Assembly: GCF_000374025.1 (NCBI RefSeq)
Contig: NZ_KB893184.1
Location: forward strand, 186,001 to 250,000
Direction: 5' to 3'
Length of the DNA stretch: 64,000 bases
Source: Spirosoma panaciterrae DSM 21099
GTDB lineage: Bacteria > Bacteroidota > Bacteroidia > Cytophagales > Spirosomataceae
A model generated the notes under the pieces. The model searched no databases. It saw nothing but the letters and a program-made list of their open reading frames with translations, and was not told the origin of the DNA. Position numbers and translations under genes: made by a program. Positions 27,712 through 36,887 of the stretch are shown in pieces. The stretch's first letter is position 1; each line of letters begins with the position of its first letter.

Positions 27712-28857
27712 TTAGGGGCTGGCAGGGGTGATGAGCCGGATAGCAGGGGTACGAATGCCGGGCGATACTTCGCCGGAAGGTAAAAGAAACGATTTTTCCA
27801 GCCGAACCGCTGTTGTGGTAACTGGAGCCGGAAAAGGCATACGCCCGACTACCGACCAACGCTTGGTATCAGTCCGATATTGCCAGATTTCGCGTCGGAA
27901 ACCCGGATGGTTCATCTGCAGATCGTTTCGCTGCGTCATCCATGTCGACAGGTCAGGATGATTCGGCTGGTTTGCGATCCGGTTGTTGAGCGCTTCGATT
28001 TGCCGAAGCCGAACCCCGTCGTCCCCTCCGAAAAGCCATACCTGATTGGCGCCCAGACCAGCGGCTTCATGGGCGGCCACGGCCACGGGCAGATCCGCTA
28101 ACCGCTGCCAACTGTTCTGGCTGGGTTGGTATTGATAGGCATCTCCAAAAATGGTGGTCTGTCCGGCCACCGTTTGCCGACCACCCAGCACAAAGAGGCT
28201 GCCGCCATCGGCCTGTGGCAGGGCCACCAGAGCCGTAAAACTCCGCGCTTGCCCGGGTAGATCGGCGCGGGTTTGCCAGCCCGATTCGGGATGTTGCAGA
28301 TTCAACGCGAACAGGCTTCTGACAGAACCCCGGCTCGACTCACCACCGAATACGTACAGTTCATGCCCCAACACAGCCGCCGACAGATTCGCTAATGCCA
28401 GCGGTAAATCGGGTAAGGTTTCGGTATGCACTTGCCGGGTGTCTGGCTGCCAGGTCAATGAAAAGACGGCTGCATACGGTTGCTCAGCGTCTGTACCGCC
28501 TATACAGATGAGTCGTTCGTTCCAGACTACCGACGCGCCATAGGCCAGCGGTCTTGGTAACGTACCGACTGATTGCCAATGGGTCGACCTGCCCGGCTCC
28601 GAAAGTGCATAGATGGTCGACTGCCACGCTTTACGACCGTTTTGCCAGGGGTAGCCATTGGGGAAATTGGCACCGCCAGCCACTAGCAAGGCCCCATGGC
28701 TGATTCCTGCAAAAGCCCCCGCCACACCAGGATTGGGTTTCCCGTCGATGCCGGGCAATTCCGGCAGTGTAGCATACCGCAGTGAGGATTGCGCGTCCGC
28801 CGGAAGAGGATTCGGTAAGGTTAGCATGAGAAGTAGGGGTATAAACAGCCGGTTCAT
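27712..28857 (-). CDS. nanM: NanM-like sialic acid mutarotase (kelch propeller)
   Basis: A periplasmic six-blade kelch protein of 381 residues with a signal peptide ending about ADAQ. Blades are seen as repeated GG motifs: LLVAGGANFPNGYPW, LICIGGTDAE, LYVFGGESSRGS, LFVLGGRQTV, VWLFGGDDGV. The opening GAFAGISHGALLVAGGANFP is typical of the cyclically permuted mutarotase group found in Bacteroidota nan loci. NanM speeds the alpha to beta change of free Neu5Ac released by sialidase. It sits 4 bases from both nanA and the MFS gene, so the operon is tight. Confidence 0.85.
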   Translation of the reverse strand: MNRLFIPLLLMLTLPNPLPADAQSSLRYATLPELPGIDGKPNPGVAGAFAGISHGALLVAGGANFPNGYPWQNGRKAWQSTIYALSEPGRSTHWQSVGTLPRPLAYGASVVWNERLICIGGTDAEQPYAAVFSLTWQPDTRQVHTETLPDLPLALANLSAAVLGHELYVFGGESSRGSVRSLFALNLQHPESGWQTRADLPGQARSFTALVALPQADGGSLFVLGGRQTVAGQTTIFGDAYQYQPSQNSWQRLADLPVAVAAHEAAGLGANQVWLFGGDDGVRLRQIEALNNRIANQPNHPDLSTWMTQRNDLQMNHPGFRREIWQYRTDTKRWSVVGRMPFPAPVTTTAVRLEKSFLLPSGEVSPGIRTPAIRLITPASP

Positions 28858-28861
28858 GAGC

Positions 28862-29794
28862 TCAGGCCATTACTGGCATCTGCGACGCATACGCATGAAA
28901 ATCAATCGTTTGTAAGTCGTCCAGAAACGCCTGGTACTGCTCATCTGTCATGTTCCTGACAGGCAGTCGGAACTGTCCGCAATCCAGGCCAATGGCCCGC
29001 ATATAGGCTTTCCCGGTAGCAATGCCGCCATACTTACCCAGCAGCCGCACAATCTGGATGGATCGATCCTGCATTTGCTGCGCTCTCGTCACGTCCCCGG
29101 CCTCGAAAGCGGCCATAAGTTCATGATAGACCGGGGCTGCATAATTGAAGGTACTTCCGACGGCTCCTCGTGCCCCCATGGCCATAGCGGCCAGGAAAAT
29201 TTCGTCCCAACCCCACAGAATGTCATATTTCCCATGACCATACAGCAGGCACTGGCGGTAATCCATCAGGTCGTTGTGGGTGTATTTGATGCCCCGAAAG
29301 TTGGGCAATCGGCCATCGATACAGGCCAGAAAATCAATCATCGACAGATTTGCTCCCGTCAGGGCAGGGATATGGTAGAAATAGAGGCCAATTTCAGGAG
29401 CTGCTTCACCAATCCCGATGCAGAACTGTGCCAGCAACTCGACGGTGGCGGGTTTGAAATAGTAGGGAGCCAGTACCGCGACGGCATCGAACCCCTGCTG
29501 GGCTGCCTGCTGGGCCAATAATATACTTTCTGACTGCGAGGTACCCCCAACCAGCATGATTTTCTGCAAGTCTGGCTCATCAACCGCGCCCCATGCCTGA
29601 ATCAACTGCTGTTTTTCGGGATAAGACAGCGAAACGCCTTCGCCCGTGGAGCCGCCGATGAAAGCCCCTTTTACCCCATTCTGCACCAGCAATCGGGCGT
29701 ATTGAGGAATAAGGTCGAGGTTAAGCTCGCCATTAGGATACATTGGGGTGAACGGAGCGGCTACCAGGCCCGTAATTTTTGATAGACTAGTCAT
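28862..29794 (-). CDS. nanA: N-acetylneuraminate lyase
   Basis: A cytoplasmic class I aldolase that splits N-acetylneuraminate into ManNAc and pyruvate. The 310 residues form the DHDPS/NAL TIM barrel. The carboxylate-binding loop GGSTGEG is at 47-53, the catalytic Tyr at about 140 (LYFYHIPALTG), and the Schiff-base Lys at about 170 (GIKYTHNDLMDYRQ). The YYHIP-type and GIKYT motifs separate NanA from dihydrodipicolinate synthase. It is flanked by NanM (5 bases) and SusD (90 bases, with a hairpin between). Confidence 0.95.
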   Translation of the reverse strand: MTSLSKITGLVAAPFTPMYPNGELNLDLIPQYARLLVQNGVKGAFIGGSTGEGVSLSYPEKQQLIQAWGAVDEPDLQKIMLVGGTSQSESILLAQQAAQQGFDAVAVLAPYYFKPATVELLAQFCIGIGEAAPEIGLYFYHIPALTGANLSMIDFLACIDGRLPNFRGIKYTHNDLMDYRQCLLYGHGKYDILWGWDEIFLAAMAMGARGAVGSTFNYAAPVYHELMAAFEAGDVTRAQQMQDRSIQIVRLLGKYGGIATGKAYMRAIGLDCGQFRLPVRNMTDEQYQAFLDDLQTIDFHAYASQMPVMA

Positions 29795-29823
29795 GCGTAT
29801 CTTGAATTCGGTTAGTGTTTAGG

Positions 29824-29849
29824 TTTCTCCGGGAAATCTCCCGGAGAAA
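29824..29849 (-). terminator. Intercistronic hairpin between SusD and nanA
   Basis: TTTCTCCGGGA (29824-29834) pairs exactly with TCCCGGAGAAA (29839-29849) over a 4-base loop. It lies between the SusD stop and the nanA start. It may partly stop transcription so the surface proteins are made in excess of the enzymes, or stabilise the upstream message. Confidence 0.7.
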
Positions 29850-29884
29850 TGCCAGAATTACCAACCTATGATGAAAAATTTCGA

Positions 29885-31408
29885 TTAATACCCAGCCGTT
29901 TGCGTTAGCTTCGGATCGGTGTTCAGCATCGTGATGGAAATCGGAAGGATGAGCTTATACGGTTGCGAGGTGGGAAGGTATACCGGGTTGATCGCGCTGA
30001 ACACATAGGCGTTGCCTGCCCGGCGGAGTGCCCACCAGCGTTTGCCTTCCCCAATAAATTCGCGCAGGTATTCGTCCAGAATCGCATTCATATTCGCATC
30101 CAGGCTTCCATTGGTGTACGGCGTATAGCCTGATCCATACGCCCGGGCCCGAATGGCGTTTATTTCGGCCGAAGGATCAACACCCGATTTGGCTTTGGCT
30201 TCGGCCAGTAAGAGCAGCACATCGGCATAGCGGTAAATCGGGAAGTCGTTGTCGTACAACTGTGTTCCGGCATCGACCCGGCCAATGAATTTCGTCAGTA
30301 GTACACCCGCTGTTGGATTGCCCGCTGTGTTGCGATACATGACCCGGAACGAAGACCGTATCCGACTATCTTTCGGATCGCTCAATCGATTGATCATAGC
30401 TTGCGACATCCCCACCCGACTAGCTCCGGCCACATACGGATACGCCGAACTAACGGTTACGGCTGGGCCAGGTACGGGGTCGAGCACGAGCGTTCCGGCC
30501 TGCGTGGTGTTGACCTGAAAACTCCCGTAAGCATTCATGGTCGACTCGTTTTTCTCGAAACTCAGCGCGAAGATGATTTCCTTGTTGTTGGTTTCTTTGG
30601 TAGGGTCGAAGATGTCGGCATAGCTGGTTTGCAGCCCCAGCGTCGATAGCCCTTTTACTTCGTCCAGTGCCGTTCGGGCAGTCGTAAAATCAGCGGCACC
30701 GCCCCCCATGTGTGTCCCTGACCAGATAAATACGTCGCCTTTGAGAGTCAGGGTAGCAGCCCGATTCCAGTAAACGCGTTTGGCCGTAAACGAATTGTCG
30801 CCCGCAAACCGGGTCAGCGATTGCTCCAGATCGTTTTTAATAAGCTGCATAACCGCTTCGGGGGTTGATCGCTCACGGTAGAGATCGCTCAGATTGTCGA
30901 CCGACGTAACGGGTTCGGTAGTAATAGGAACGCTGCCCCAGGTTTTCAGCAGGGTGTAATACATATAGGCCCGTAACCCGTACATCTCGGCCAGATACCG
31001 ATTGCGGGTAGTTTCGGCCAGGGGAGAGCTGGGGAATAACTTAATGACCGTGTTGATGCGGTCGATAAGCGTATACAGACCTGCCCAGTTGGTAAACGGA
31101 ACGTTGGTTGCGCTGATGTTTTGCGACCAGAGCTGTTTGAGGGTGCCATCTTCCGATTCGGTATAGAGGCCGTCGGCCCAAATGTCGGAGCGCATTTCGC
31201 CCAGTTGAAATAACGTAGCCTGATACGTACGCAGTGAAGCATAAACTCCTGTATACAACGTCTGAGCGGCATTGGCATCCGACAAGACCAGCGACTGATT
31301 GAGCGACGTTTGCGGGACAACTTCCGACAACTGCTGCTGACAGGAAAAGAGCCCCGCCGATAGGCTCAAACAGCTTGTAAGAGCGAGGGTAAGTGTATGT
31401 TTTTTCAT
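29885..31408 (-). CDS. SusD-family lipoprotein of the sialic acid locus (NanU-like role)
   Basis: A surface lipoprotein of 507 residues. The signal peptide ends at a Cys in LFSC. The helical SusD fold is shown by RNRYLAEMYGLRAYMYYTLL, NRAATLTLKGDVFIW and RYADVLLLLAEAKAK, and the RagB/SusD C-terminus by EYLREFIGEGKRWWALRRAG. It pairs with the SusC gene 37 bases upstream. In Bacteroidota nan loci the SusD partner (NanU) binds free sialic acid; that role is inferred here from the gene order. Confidence 0.92.
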   Translation of the reverse strand: MKKHTLTLALTSCLSLSAGLFSCQQQLSEVVPQTSLNQSLVLSDANAAQTLYTGVYASLRTYQATLFQLGEMRSDIWADGLYTESEDGTLKQLWSQNISATNVPFTNWAGLYTLIDRINTVIKLFPSSPLAETTRNRYLAEMYGLRAYMYYTLLKTWGSVPITTEPVTSVDNLSDLYRERSTPEAVMQLIKNDLEQSLTRFAGDNSFTAKRVYWNRAATLTLKGDVFIWSGTHMGGGAADFTTARTALDEVKGLSTLGLQTSYADIFDPTKETNNKEIIFALSFEKNESTMNAYGSFQVNTTQAGTLVLDPVPGPAVTVSSAYPYVAGASRVGMSQAMINRLSDPKDSRIRSSFRVMYRNTAGNPTAGVLLTKFIGRVDAGTQLYDNDFPIYRYADVLLLLAEAKAKSGVDPSAEINAIRARAYGSGYTPYTNGSLDANMNAILDEYLREFIGEGKRWWALRRAGNAYVFSAINPVYLPTSQPYKLILPISITMLNTDPKLTQTAGY

Positions 31409-31444
31409 GAGGATTCGGTTTGTGTTGTAGCTTCAAACAGCAGC

Positions 31445-34400
31445 CTATAAGCTGATCGTAGCGCCTAAGGTGATAGTACGGGGTAGCGGAAAACGGCCAA
31501 CATCGTTGCCGCCTACTTCGGGGAATGTGCCGTTGTATTTGGTGAAATACACCAGGTTGGAACCCGTCAGGAACACCCGCAGGCCTTGTACCCGTTTGCG
31601 GCTCAGTCGTTCCAGCAGTTGAGCGGGGGTATCGTAGCTGAGCGTCAGTTCACGCAGCGCTACGTAGTTGCCTTTTTGCCAGAAGTTGGCCGGAGCCGTT
31701 GTGCTGCCTCCCGCATCGGTAAAGTAGTTACGAGCGTAGTTGGCCCAGTAATAGCGGGGTAGCGTACCCGTCGGATTATCCGGCGACCAGGTGTTGGTAA
31801 TATCCACCGGCCCATTCTGCGACCCCTGCACCTGCGACATACCCCGCAGATAGGATTGGTTCAGAATCACAAACCCTAACGAATAATCGAACTGACCAAA
31901 CAACGTAAACCCTTTCCAGCTCAGGTTCGATGAAAACCCGCCCTGAACGGTTGGCGTCGTACGGCCTACGTACACAAAATCGCGGTAGTCGAGCGAGTCG
32001 TTGTGGTCCAGGTCGCGCCAGCGGGCATCGCCCAGGAGTTTGATCCGTTTATTGGTATAGGGCAGGTACGAATTGTAGAAGTTGGCGCGGGCATCGAGTT
32101 CCGCCTGCGTGGTGTAAATACCGTCGTAAATGGGCGCGTAGACCTGATCGAGTCCAATGCGTTTGCCTTCCTGCAAACCCCCTACCCAAACCAGTTGATT
32201 GGTAGCCGGGTCAAATACCTGCGACGCACTCTGGCGATTCAGGGGGAGGCCGTTGTTGGGCAATTTGATGGCAAAGTTCTTCACGCTGTACAGGTTCGCA
32301 TTGACCGACCACGATAATCCACCCTCCGTTTTGGGCCGGATAATCTGCGTACGGATGTCCAGTTCAATCCCCCGGTTCTGTAGCTGACCCAGATTGGTTA
32401 CGTAGCTGCTATAGCCTGTCCAGCCCGGAATGTTGAGCGTCGAGATTTTGTCATATACATTTCGGATGAAGTAATCGGCAATGAACGTAACTCGGTTATT
32501 GAACAAGCCCAGGTCGAGTCCGATGTTGAGGGTACTGGCTCGCTCCCAGCGCAGATCGGTGTTGGTAATGCCGCTGGCGGCAAAACCAGGTTGCCCATTG
32601 TAGATACCGACGTTGGCATACTGGGGCGTGGTTGCGTAGTCGCCGATGATTGGGTTGCCGTTGGCATCCAGCGGATTAATGCTGCCGTTTACGCCCCAAC
32701 TGATACGGGGCTTCAGTACCGATACGAACTGTTTCAGGGGGGAGTTGGCAAAAAACGTTTCGTTGCTCATGTTCCAGCCCGCCGATACGCCCGGAAAGAA
32801 ACCGTAGCGATTTGTTGTCAGTTTGGACGTGCCATCGTAACGCATGTTCAGGGTTAGCAGGTACTTATCGGCATAATTGTAATTGACCCGGCCAATGCCC
32901 GATGCCAGCCGTTGCCAGCTATTGAAGGCCGATGTTGGAATGCCCACCGCTGCCGTTGATGCCGATAGCCAGGGAATAAAATCAGTAGCCGCCAGATTGG
33001 CTGAAGCCCCGTAGGAATACTGGCGATATTCGTAAAATTCACCGCCCCCCAGTACCGACACTGTGTGCAGGCCGAAATCCTTGTCGTATTGCAGAAACCC
33101 GTTGTAGGTGTATTGGCTGGTGCGCACATTGGAGAACGATGCGTTGCGGGTCGAAACGAGCGCCCCACCCGTACCATTAATGTACGCTTTGGTGAACTGA
33201 TCGTTGGTGGTGTAGCGGTAATAGCCGGAAGCACTGCCCAATACTTTCAGGAAGGGTGTCAGCCGATATTCTACATTCAGACCGCCCGAATACCGCTGCT
33301 CGTTGGTTGTATTGATAAACTTGTCGCTGAAGTAAGCCGGATTGCCAAGTGTGCTGCCATCTACGCCCGGTAGCTGTTCGCCAGTGCCGTCACGGGTGAG
33401 TCGAACCGTAGGGGCAATGCCCGTAAACCGTTGCACAATGCCACCAGACAAACTGCCACTGGCGTCGGCGGTGAGGTACGAAGGGGTACTACTCGCGCTA
33501 TAAGCCGCCAGGTTTAGTCCGATGGTCAGATTTTTGCCGACATTCAGCCCACCGTTAAAATTCAGATTCAGCCGTTTCAGTCCCGAACCGATGATGATTC
33601 CCTGATCGCTCAGGCTACCTACGCCCAGGGAGAAATTGCCCATATCGTTTCCGCCCGACGCGTTGAGGTAGTGTTCGTTTAGGACGCCGGTTTGTAAAAT
33701 CAGGTCTTCCAGTTGGCGCTGGGTAGTCGATCGATACAGAATACTGTCCATCTGCGCCGGGTTAAAGGGATTCTGATCGACCAGCAGGTGGTATTGCGGA
33801 TCGTTGAGTAGGCCCCGGTTGGTGTTGGTTAGTTGCTGGGTCGAATATTTCCCGTCGGGAGCCGTCCAGCCTGAGTTCAGTCCCCAGCCCCAGGCGCCCG
33901 TCAGTTGGTTGCGGGTATTGTTCATCTCGGCCGTATTGTTGTCGGCCTGAGCGGCTGCGTAGCGGCTGGCAAGACCCCGTCGGTTCCATTTTATGTAATC
34001 TTCGGCGCTCATGTACTGAAGCGGGTTCCGGCGGATGTAGTTGGCGGCATGTTTAAACGTATAGGTCACCGAAGTGCGGCCCTTTTTGCCTTTCTTCGTC
34101 GTTACCAGAATAACCCCGTTGGCGGCCCGTGCCCCATAAATAGCCGTTGACGCGGCATCTTTCAGTACGTCCATTTTTTCGATGTCCTGCGCATTGATGC
34201 CGTATAATGAAGGTACAATTACCCCATCCACTACGTACAAAGGCGTACCGGAACCGCTGAAATCCGTACCCCCACGCAGCACGATGGTAGGCGTTGCTCC
34301 GGGCTGACCAGAGGTTTGCTGTACCCGTAAGCCGGGGGCCGTACCCTGCAAGGCCGTAGCCGCATTGGTGCGCGGAACCGATTTCAGTACCGTATTATCA

Positions 34401-34789
34401 ATACTGGCCACTGAGCCCGTCAGCGTCCGTCTGCTCTGCTGACCGTATCCAACCACGACTACCTCATCGAGACTACGGGCGCTTTCGGCCATGTCGATAG
34501 TGAGGGTCGTCTGGCTACCCAGGGCGATTTCCTGCGTTGCCATCCCAATCTGTGAAACAACCAATACATCGCCCGACTGAGCGGGTAGGGAAAAACGCCC
34601 ATCGCTGTCCGACACCGTACCCCGGCTGGTGCCTTTGATGGTTAGGTTGACACCGGGCAATCCTTCGCCAGTACGTTTGTCCCGAACGGTTCCTGTTCGG
34701 GTAACGGTCTGTGCCCAGCCAGTCAGACAAAAGAGTAGGCCGATAATAAGTATTACATATCGCCTGATTGTAATAGGATAAGTTCGCAT
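31445..34789 (-). CDS. SusC-family TonB-linked importer of the sialic acid locus (NanO-like role)
   Basis: An outer membrane importer of 1114 residues. It has a signal peptide, a CarboxypepD_reg-like domain (about 30-105: TGTVRDKRTGEGLPGVNLTI), a plug (LDEVVVVGYGQQSRRTLTG, DIEKMDVLKDAASTAIYGAR) and a barrel ending in Leu (GATISL). Unlike the SusC at 7096-10686 it has no STN domain. It is therefore unlikely to signal through an anti-sigma factor, and the divergent GntR gene is the probable regulator. It is the first gene of the minus-strand nan operon, behind a well-formed promoter. Confidence 0.95.
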   Translation of the reverse strand: MRTYPITIRRYVILIIGLLFCLTGWAQTVTRTGTVRDKRTGEGLPGVNLTIKGTSRGTVSDSDGRFSLPAQSGDVLVVSQIGMATQEIALGSQTTLTIDMAESARSLDEVVVVGYGQQSRRTLTGSVASIDNTVLKSVPRTNAATALQGTAPGLRVQQTSGQPGATPTIVLRGGTDFSGSGTPLYVVDGVIVPSLYGINAQDIEKMDVLKDAASTAIYGARAANGVILVTTKKGKKGRTSVTYTFKHAANYIRRNPLQYMSAEDYIKWNRRGLASRYAAAQADNNTAEMNNTRNQLTGAWGWGLNSGWTAPDGKYSTQQLTNTNRGLLNDPQYHLLVDQNPFNPAQMDSILYRSTTQRQLEDLILQTGVLNEHYLNASGGNDMGNFSLGVGSLSDQGIIIGSGLKRLNLNFNGGLNVGKNLTIGLNLAAYSASSTPSYLTADASGSLSGGIVQRFTGIAPTVRLTRDGTGEQLPGVDGSTLGNPAYFSDKFINTTNEQRYSGGLNVEYRLTPFLKVLGSASGYYRYTTNDQFTKAYINGTGGALVSTRNASFSNVRTSQYTYNGFLQYDKDFGLHTVSVLGGGEFYEYRQYSYGASANLAATDFIPWLSASTAAVGIPTSAFNSWQRLASGIGRVNYNYADKYLLTLNMRYDGTSKLTTNRYGFFPGVSAGWNMSNETFFANSPLKQFVSVLKPRISWGVNGSINPLDANGNPIIGDYATTPQYANVGIYNGQPGFAASGITNTDLRWERASTLNIGLDLGLFNNRVTFIADYFIRNVYDKISTLNIPGWTGYSSYVTNLGQLQNRGIELDIRTQIIRPKTEGGLSWSVNANLYSVKNFAIKLPNNGLPLNRQSASQVFDPATNQLVWVGGLQEGKRIGLDQVYAPIYDGIYTTQAELDARANFYNSYLPYTNKRIKLLGDARWRDLDHNDSLDYRDFVYVGRTTPTVQGGFSSNLSWKGFTLFGQFDYSLGFVILNQSYLRGMSQVQGSQNGPVDITNTWSPDNPTGTLPRYYWANYARNYFTDAGGSTTAPANFWQKGNYVALRELTLSYDTPAQLLERLSRKRVQGLRVFLTGSNLVYFTKYNGTFPEVGGNDVGRFPLPRTITLGATISL

Positions 34790-34832
34790 TGATTAACTCT
34801 TTTTGGGTGAAACTAGGAATAAATCGATGGGT

Positions 34833-34862
34833 CAAAATTATTATGTTATACTTAATAATCAA
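34833..34862 (-). promoter_or_regulatory. Bacteroidota-type promoter for the sialic acid SusC operon
   Basis: On the minus strand TTG (34860-34862) is followed by exactly 19 bases and then TAATTTTG (34833-34840), a full match to the Bacteroidota primary-sigma consensus TTG-N19-TAnnTTTG. The -7 box ends 43 bases upstream of the SusC ATG. The 165-base gap to the divergent GntR gene is strongly AT-rich and should also hold the regulator's operator. Confidence 0.7.
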
Positions 34863-34954
34863 AAAAACAGGAATATTTTTTATTTCTTATTCTTTTTGTC
34901 GAATATTGTCGGACTTATTACACAGGCTGACTTTTTATAAATCATACATAATAT

Positions 34955-35659
34955 ATGGATTACACGGGTATGCAATCCGAGTCGAAATCGAATGAACCCA
35001 ATACACTGGTCGATAAGATTGAAGCCGATTTGCTGGACTATTTCAATACCCATCGTCTGAAAGCGGGTGATGCGATTCCGAAAGAAGTAGAGCTGGCGAC
35101 GCAGTTGGGCGTCAGTCGGACGGTGATTCGGGAGGCTATGCTCCGGCTGCGCACGCGGGGCTTGATCGAGTCCAAAAAGAAACGCGGGACTATTATTACG
35201 TACCCTGACCCACTGGCCCTGCTTGAAAAAAGTATGTATCCGGGGATTTTGAATGACGAGACGCTCCGCGATATTTTTGAACTGCGGATGGTACTGGAAA
35301 TTGGCATGGGCGATCTGCTGTTCGAACGGATTACCCAGGCCGATATTGACGAACTATATGCCATTGTAGCCGATGAGCCGATTAATACACAGGAAATGGT
35401 CTTTGATGCCGACCAGGAAGTTCGGTTTCACGGCAAGCTGTACGACATTACGGGCAATGAGACCCTTCGCCGATTTCAGCGGATGCTGCTGCCCATTTTT
35501 AAATACGTTCACGAAAGTGGCCTATTGAAAAAGCCCATTCAGCATAAAAAATTTGTGTCGCATCGGGGGCTGGTCGATGTACTTCAACACGGCAATCCCG
35601 AAACCTTCCGTAATGCCATGCGCAATCATTTCGAGAATCATTTCCAGAGATTGTTTTAA
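34955..35659 (+). CDS. FadR/GntR-family regulator, probable sialic acid sensor (NanR-like)
   Basis: The 234 residues have an N-terminal winged helix (about 20-85: LKAGDAIPKEVELATQLGVSRTVIREAMLRLR, shown in part) and a helical FCD ligand domain (about 95-230). The FCD has candidate metal-ligand residues (RFHGKLYDITGN, SHRGLVDVL, MRNHFENHF). FadR-type FCD proteins usually repress and are released by a sugar acid; NanR of E. coli belongs to this group. It is divergent from the SusC operon and 11 bases ahead of the sialidase, so it probably controls both arms. A second in-frame ATG lies at codon 6. Confidence 0.88.
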   Translation: MDYTGMQSESKSNEPNTLVDKIEADLLDYFNTHRLKAGDAIPKEVELATQLGVSRTVIREAMLRLRTRGLIESKKKRGTIITYPDPLALLEKSMYPGILNDETLRDIFELRMVLEIGMGDLLFERITQADIDELYAIVADEPINTQEMVFDADQEVRFHGKLYDITGNETLRRFQRMLLPIFKYVHESGLLKKPIQHKKFVSHRGLVDVLQHGNPETFRNAMRNHFENHFQRLF

Positions 35660-35670
35660 CGAATCTTTCT

Positions 35671-36870
35671 ATGCTTTACCCTTTCCTGGTATGCCTGGGC
35701 CTTGCGGCCTGTGGATCAGTCGCGCCCAGACCGGCCGACGCTCAATCGGTTTCTGCTGCGACTGGTAAACCGAGTGTCGATGAAACCACTGTCTTTCGCA
35801 ATGGCGAAGATGGCTATACCTGCTATCGGATTCCGGCTGTCGTGAAAGCACCTTCCGGCGAGTTGCTTGCTTTTGCAGAAGGGCGCAAAACCGACTGTGG
35901 TGACTATGGCGATGTGGACATTGTATTGCGAACCAGCCGGGATAATGGGCAGACGTGGAGCCCGTTGCGCGTGGTGGTCGATTTCGGGCAGGCACAGGCC
36001 GGTAACCCGGCTCCCGTTTTCGACCAGACCGATTCCCGGTTTCGGAACGGGCGCTTGTTTTTGCTCTATAATACCGGAACAGCCTCGGAAAAAGAGGTGC
36101 GAAACGGGAAGGCCATTCGGGAAGTGTGGTATAAAACCAGCACCGATGGCGGACAAACCTGGTCGGAACCCGTCAACATTACAACATCGGTCAATCGCCC
36201 GAACAAACCCGATGTTAACCCCACTTATACCTTTTCGGAAGATTGGCGCTCGTATGCCAACACACCGGGTCATGCGCTTCAGATTCAGAATGGGCGGTAT
36301 AAAGGGCGGTTGTTTGTAGCGGCCAATCATTCGGAAGGGGCCCCGCAACCCCAGTTTCGTGATTATCGGGCACATGGCTTTTACTCCGACGATCACGGAA
36401 AGACCTGGAAGCTATCGGCCACGGTGACCTATCCGGGTGGCAATGAGAGCACAGCCGCCGAAACCTCAACGGGGAGCCTACTGATGAATAGCCGGAATCA
36501 ATCGGGCGACGTGAAGAATCGGTTGCTGGTGACCTCAACGAATGCGGGTGAAACCTGGAGCCAGGTAACCGTAGCCAATGATCTGCCCGACCCGGTTTGT
36601 GAAGGAAGCATGATCAATTACCGGAACGGTGGCCAAAACATACTCATTTTCGCCAATCCGAATAGCCAGACCAAACGGGAGAAACTGACCGTTCGCATCA
36701 GCCAGAACGATGGAAAAAGCTGGTCGGCAGGTCGGGAGATTTATGCCGGATCAGCGGCCTATTCGGATCTGGTTGTCCAGCAGGATGGTCAGATTGGGGT
36801 CCTTTACGAGCGCGACAATTACACAACGATCATCTACGCCCACTTTGCCTACGATTGGCTGACCCAGTAA
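35671..36870 (+). CDS. nanH: Sialidase (GH33 exo-alpha-sialidase)
   Basis: Cleaves terminal sialic acid from glycoconjugates. The 399 residues begin with a signal that has a possible lipobox (LAAC, Cys about 14), so it may be anchored to the outer membrane. The six-blade propeller shows the YRIP motif (about 52-55, first catalytic Arg) and five Asp-box repeats: [41 protein letters not shown] conserved Arg and Asp ([17 protein letters not shown]) complete the N-terminal part of the active site. It is the second gene of the plus-strand arm of the nan locus; its stop is 17 bases ahead of the epimerase ATG. Confidence 0.93.
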   Translation: MLYPFLVCLGLAACGSVAPRPADAQSVSAATGKPSVDETTVFRNGEDGYTCYRIPAVVKAPSGELLAFAEGRKTDCGDYGDVDIVLRTSRDNGQTWSPLRVVVDFGQAQAGNPAPVFDQTDSRFRNGRLFLLYNTGTASEKEVRNGKAIREVWYKTSTDGGQTWSEPVNITTSVNRPNKPDVNPTYTFSEDWRSYANTPGHALQIQNGRYKGRLFVAANHSEGAPQPQFRDYRAHGFYSDDHGKTWKLSATVTYPGGNESTAAETSTGSLLMNSRNQSGDVKNRLLVTSTNAGETWSQVTVANDLPDPVCEGSMINYRNGGQNILIFANPNSQTKREKLTVRISQNDGKSWSAGREIYAGSAAYSDLVVQQDGQIGVLYERDNYTTIIYAHFAYDWLTQ

Positions 36871-36887
36871 CTACACGATTTCCGTTC

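Noticed and set aside
35716..36396. A 226-codon open frame on the minus strand
   Set aside because: It is antisense to the sialidase, whose YRIP motif and Asp boxes prove the plus-strand frame.
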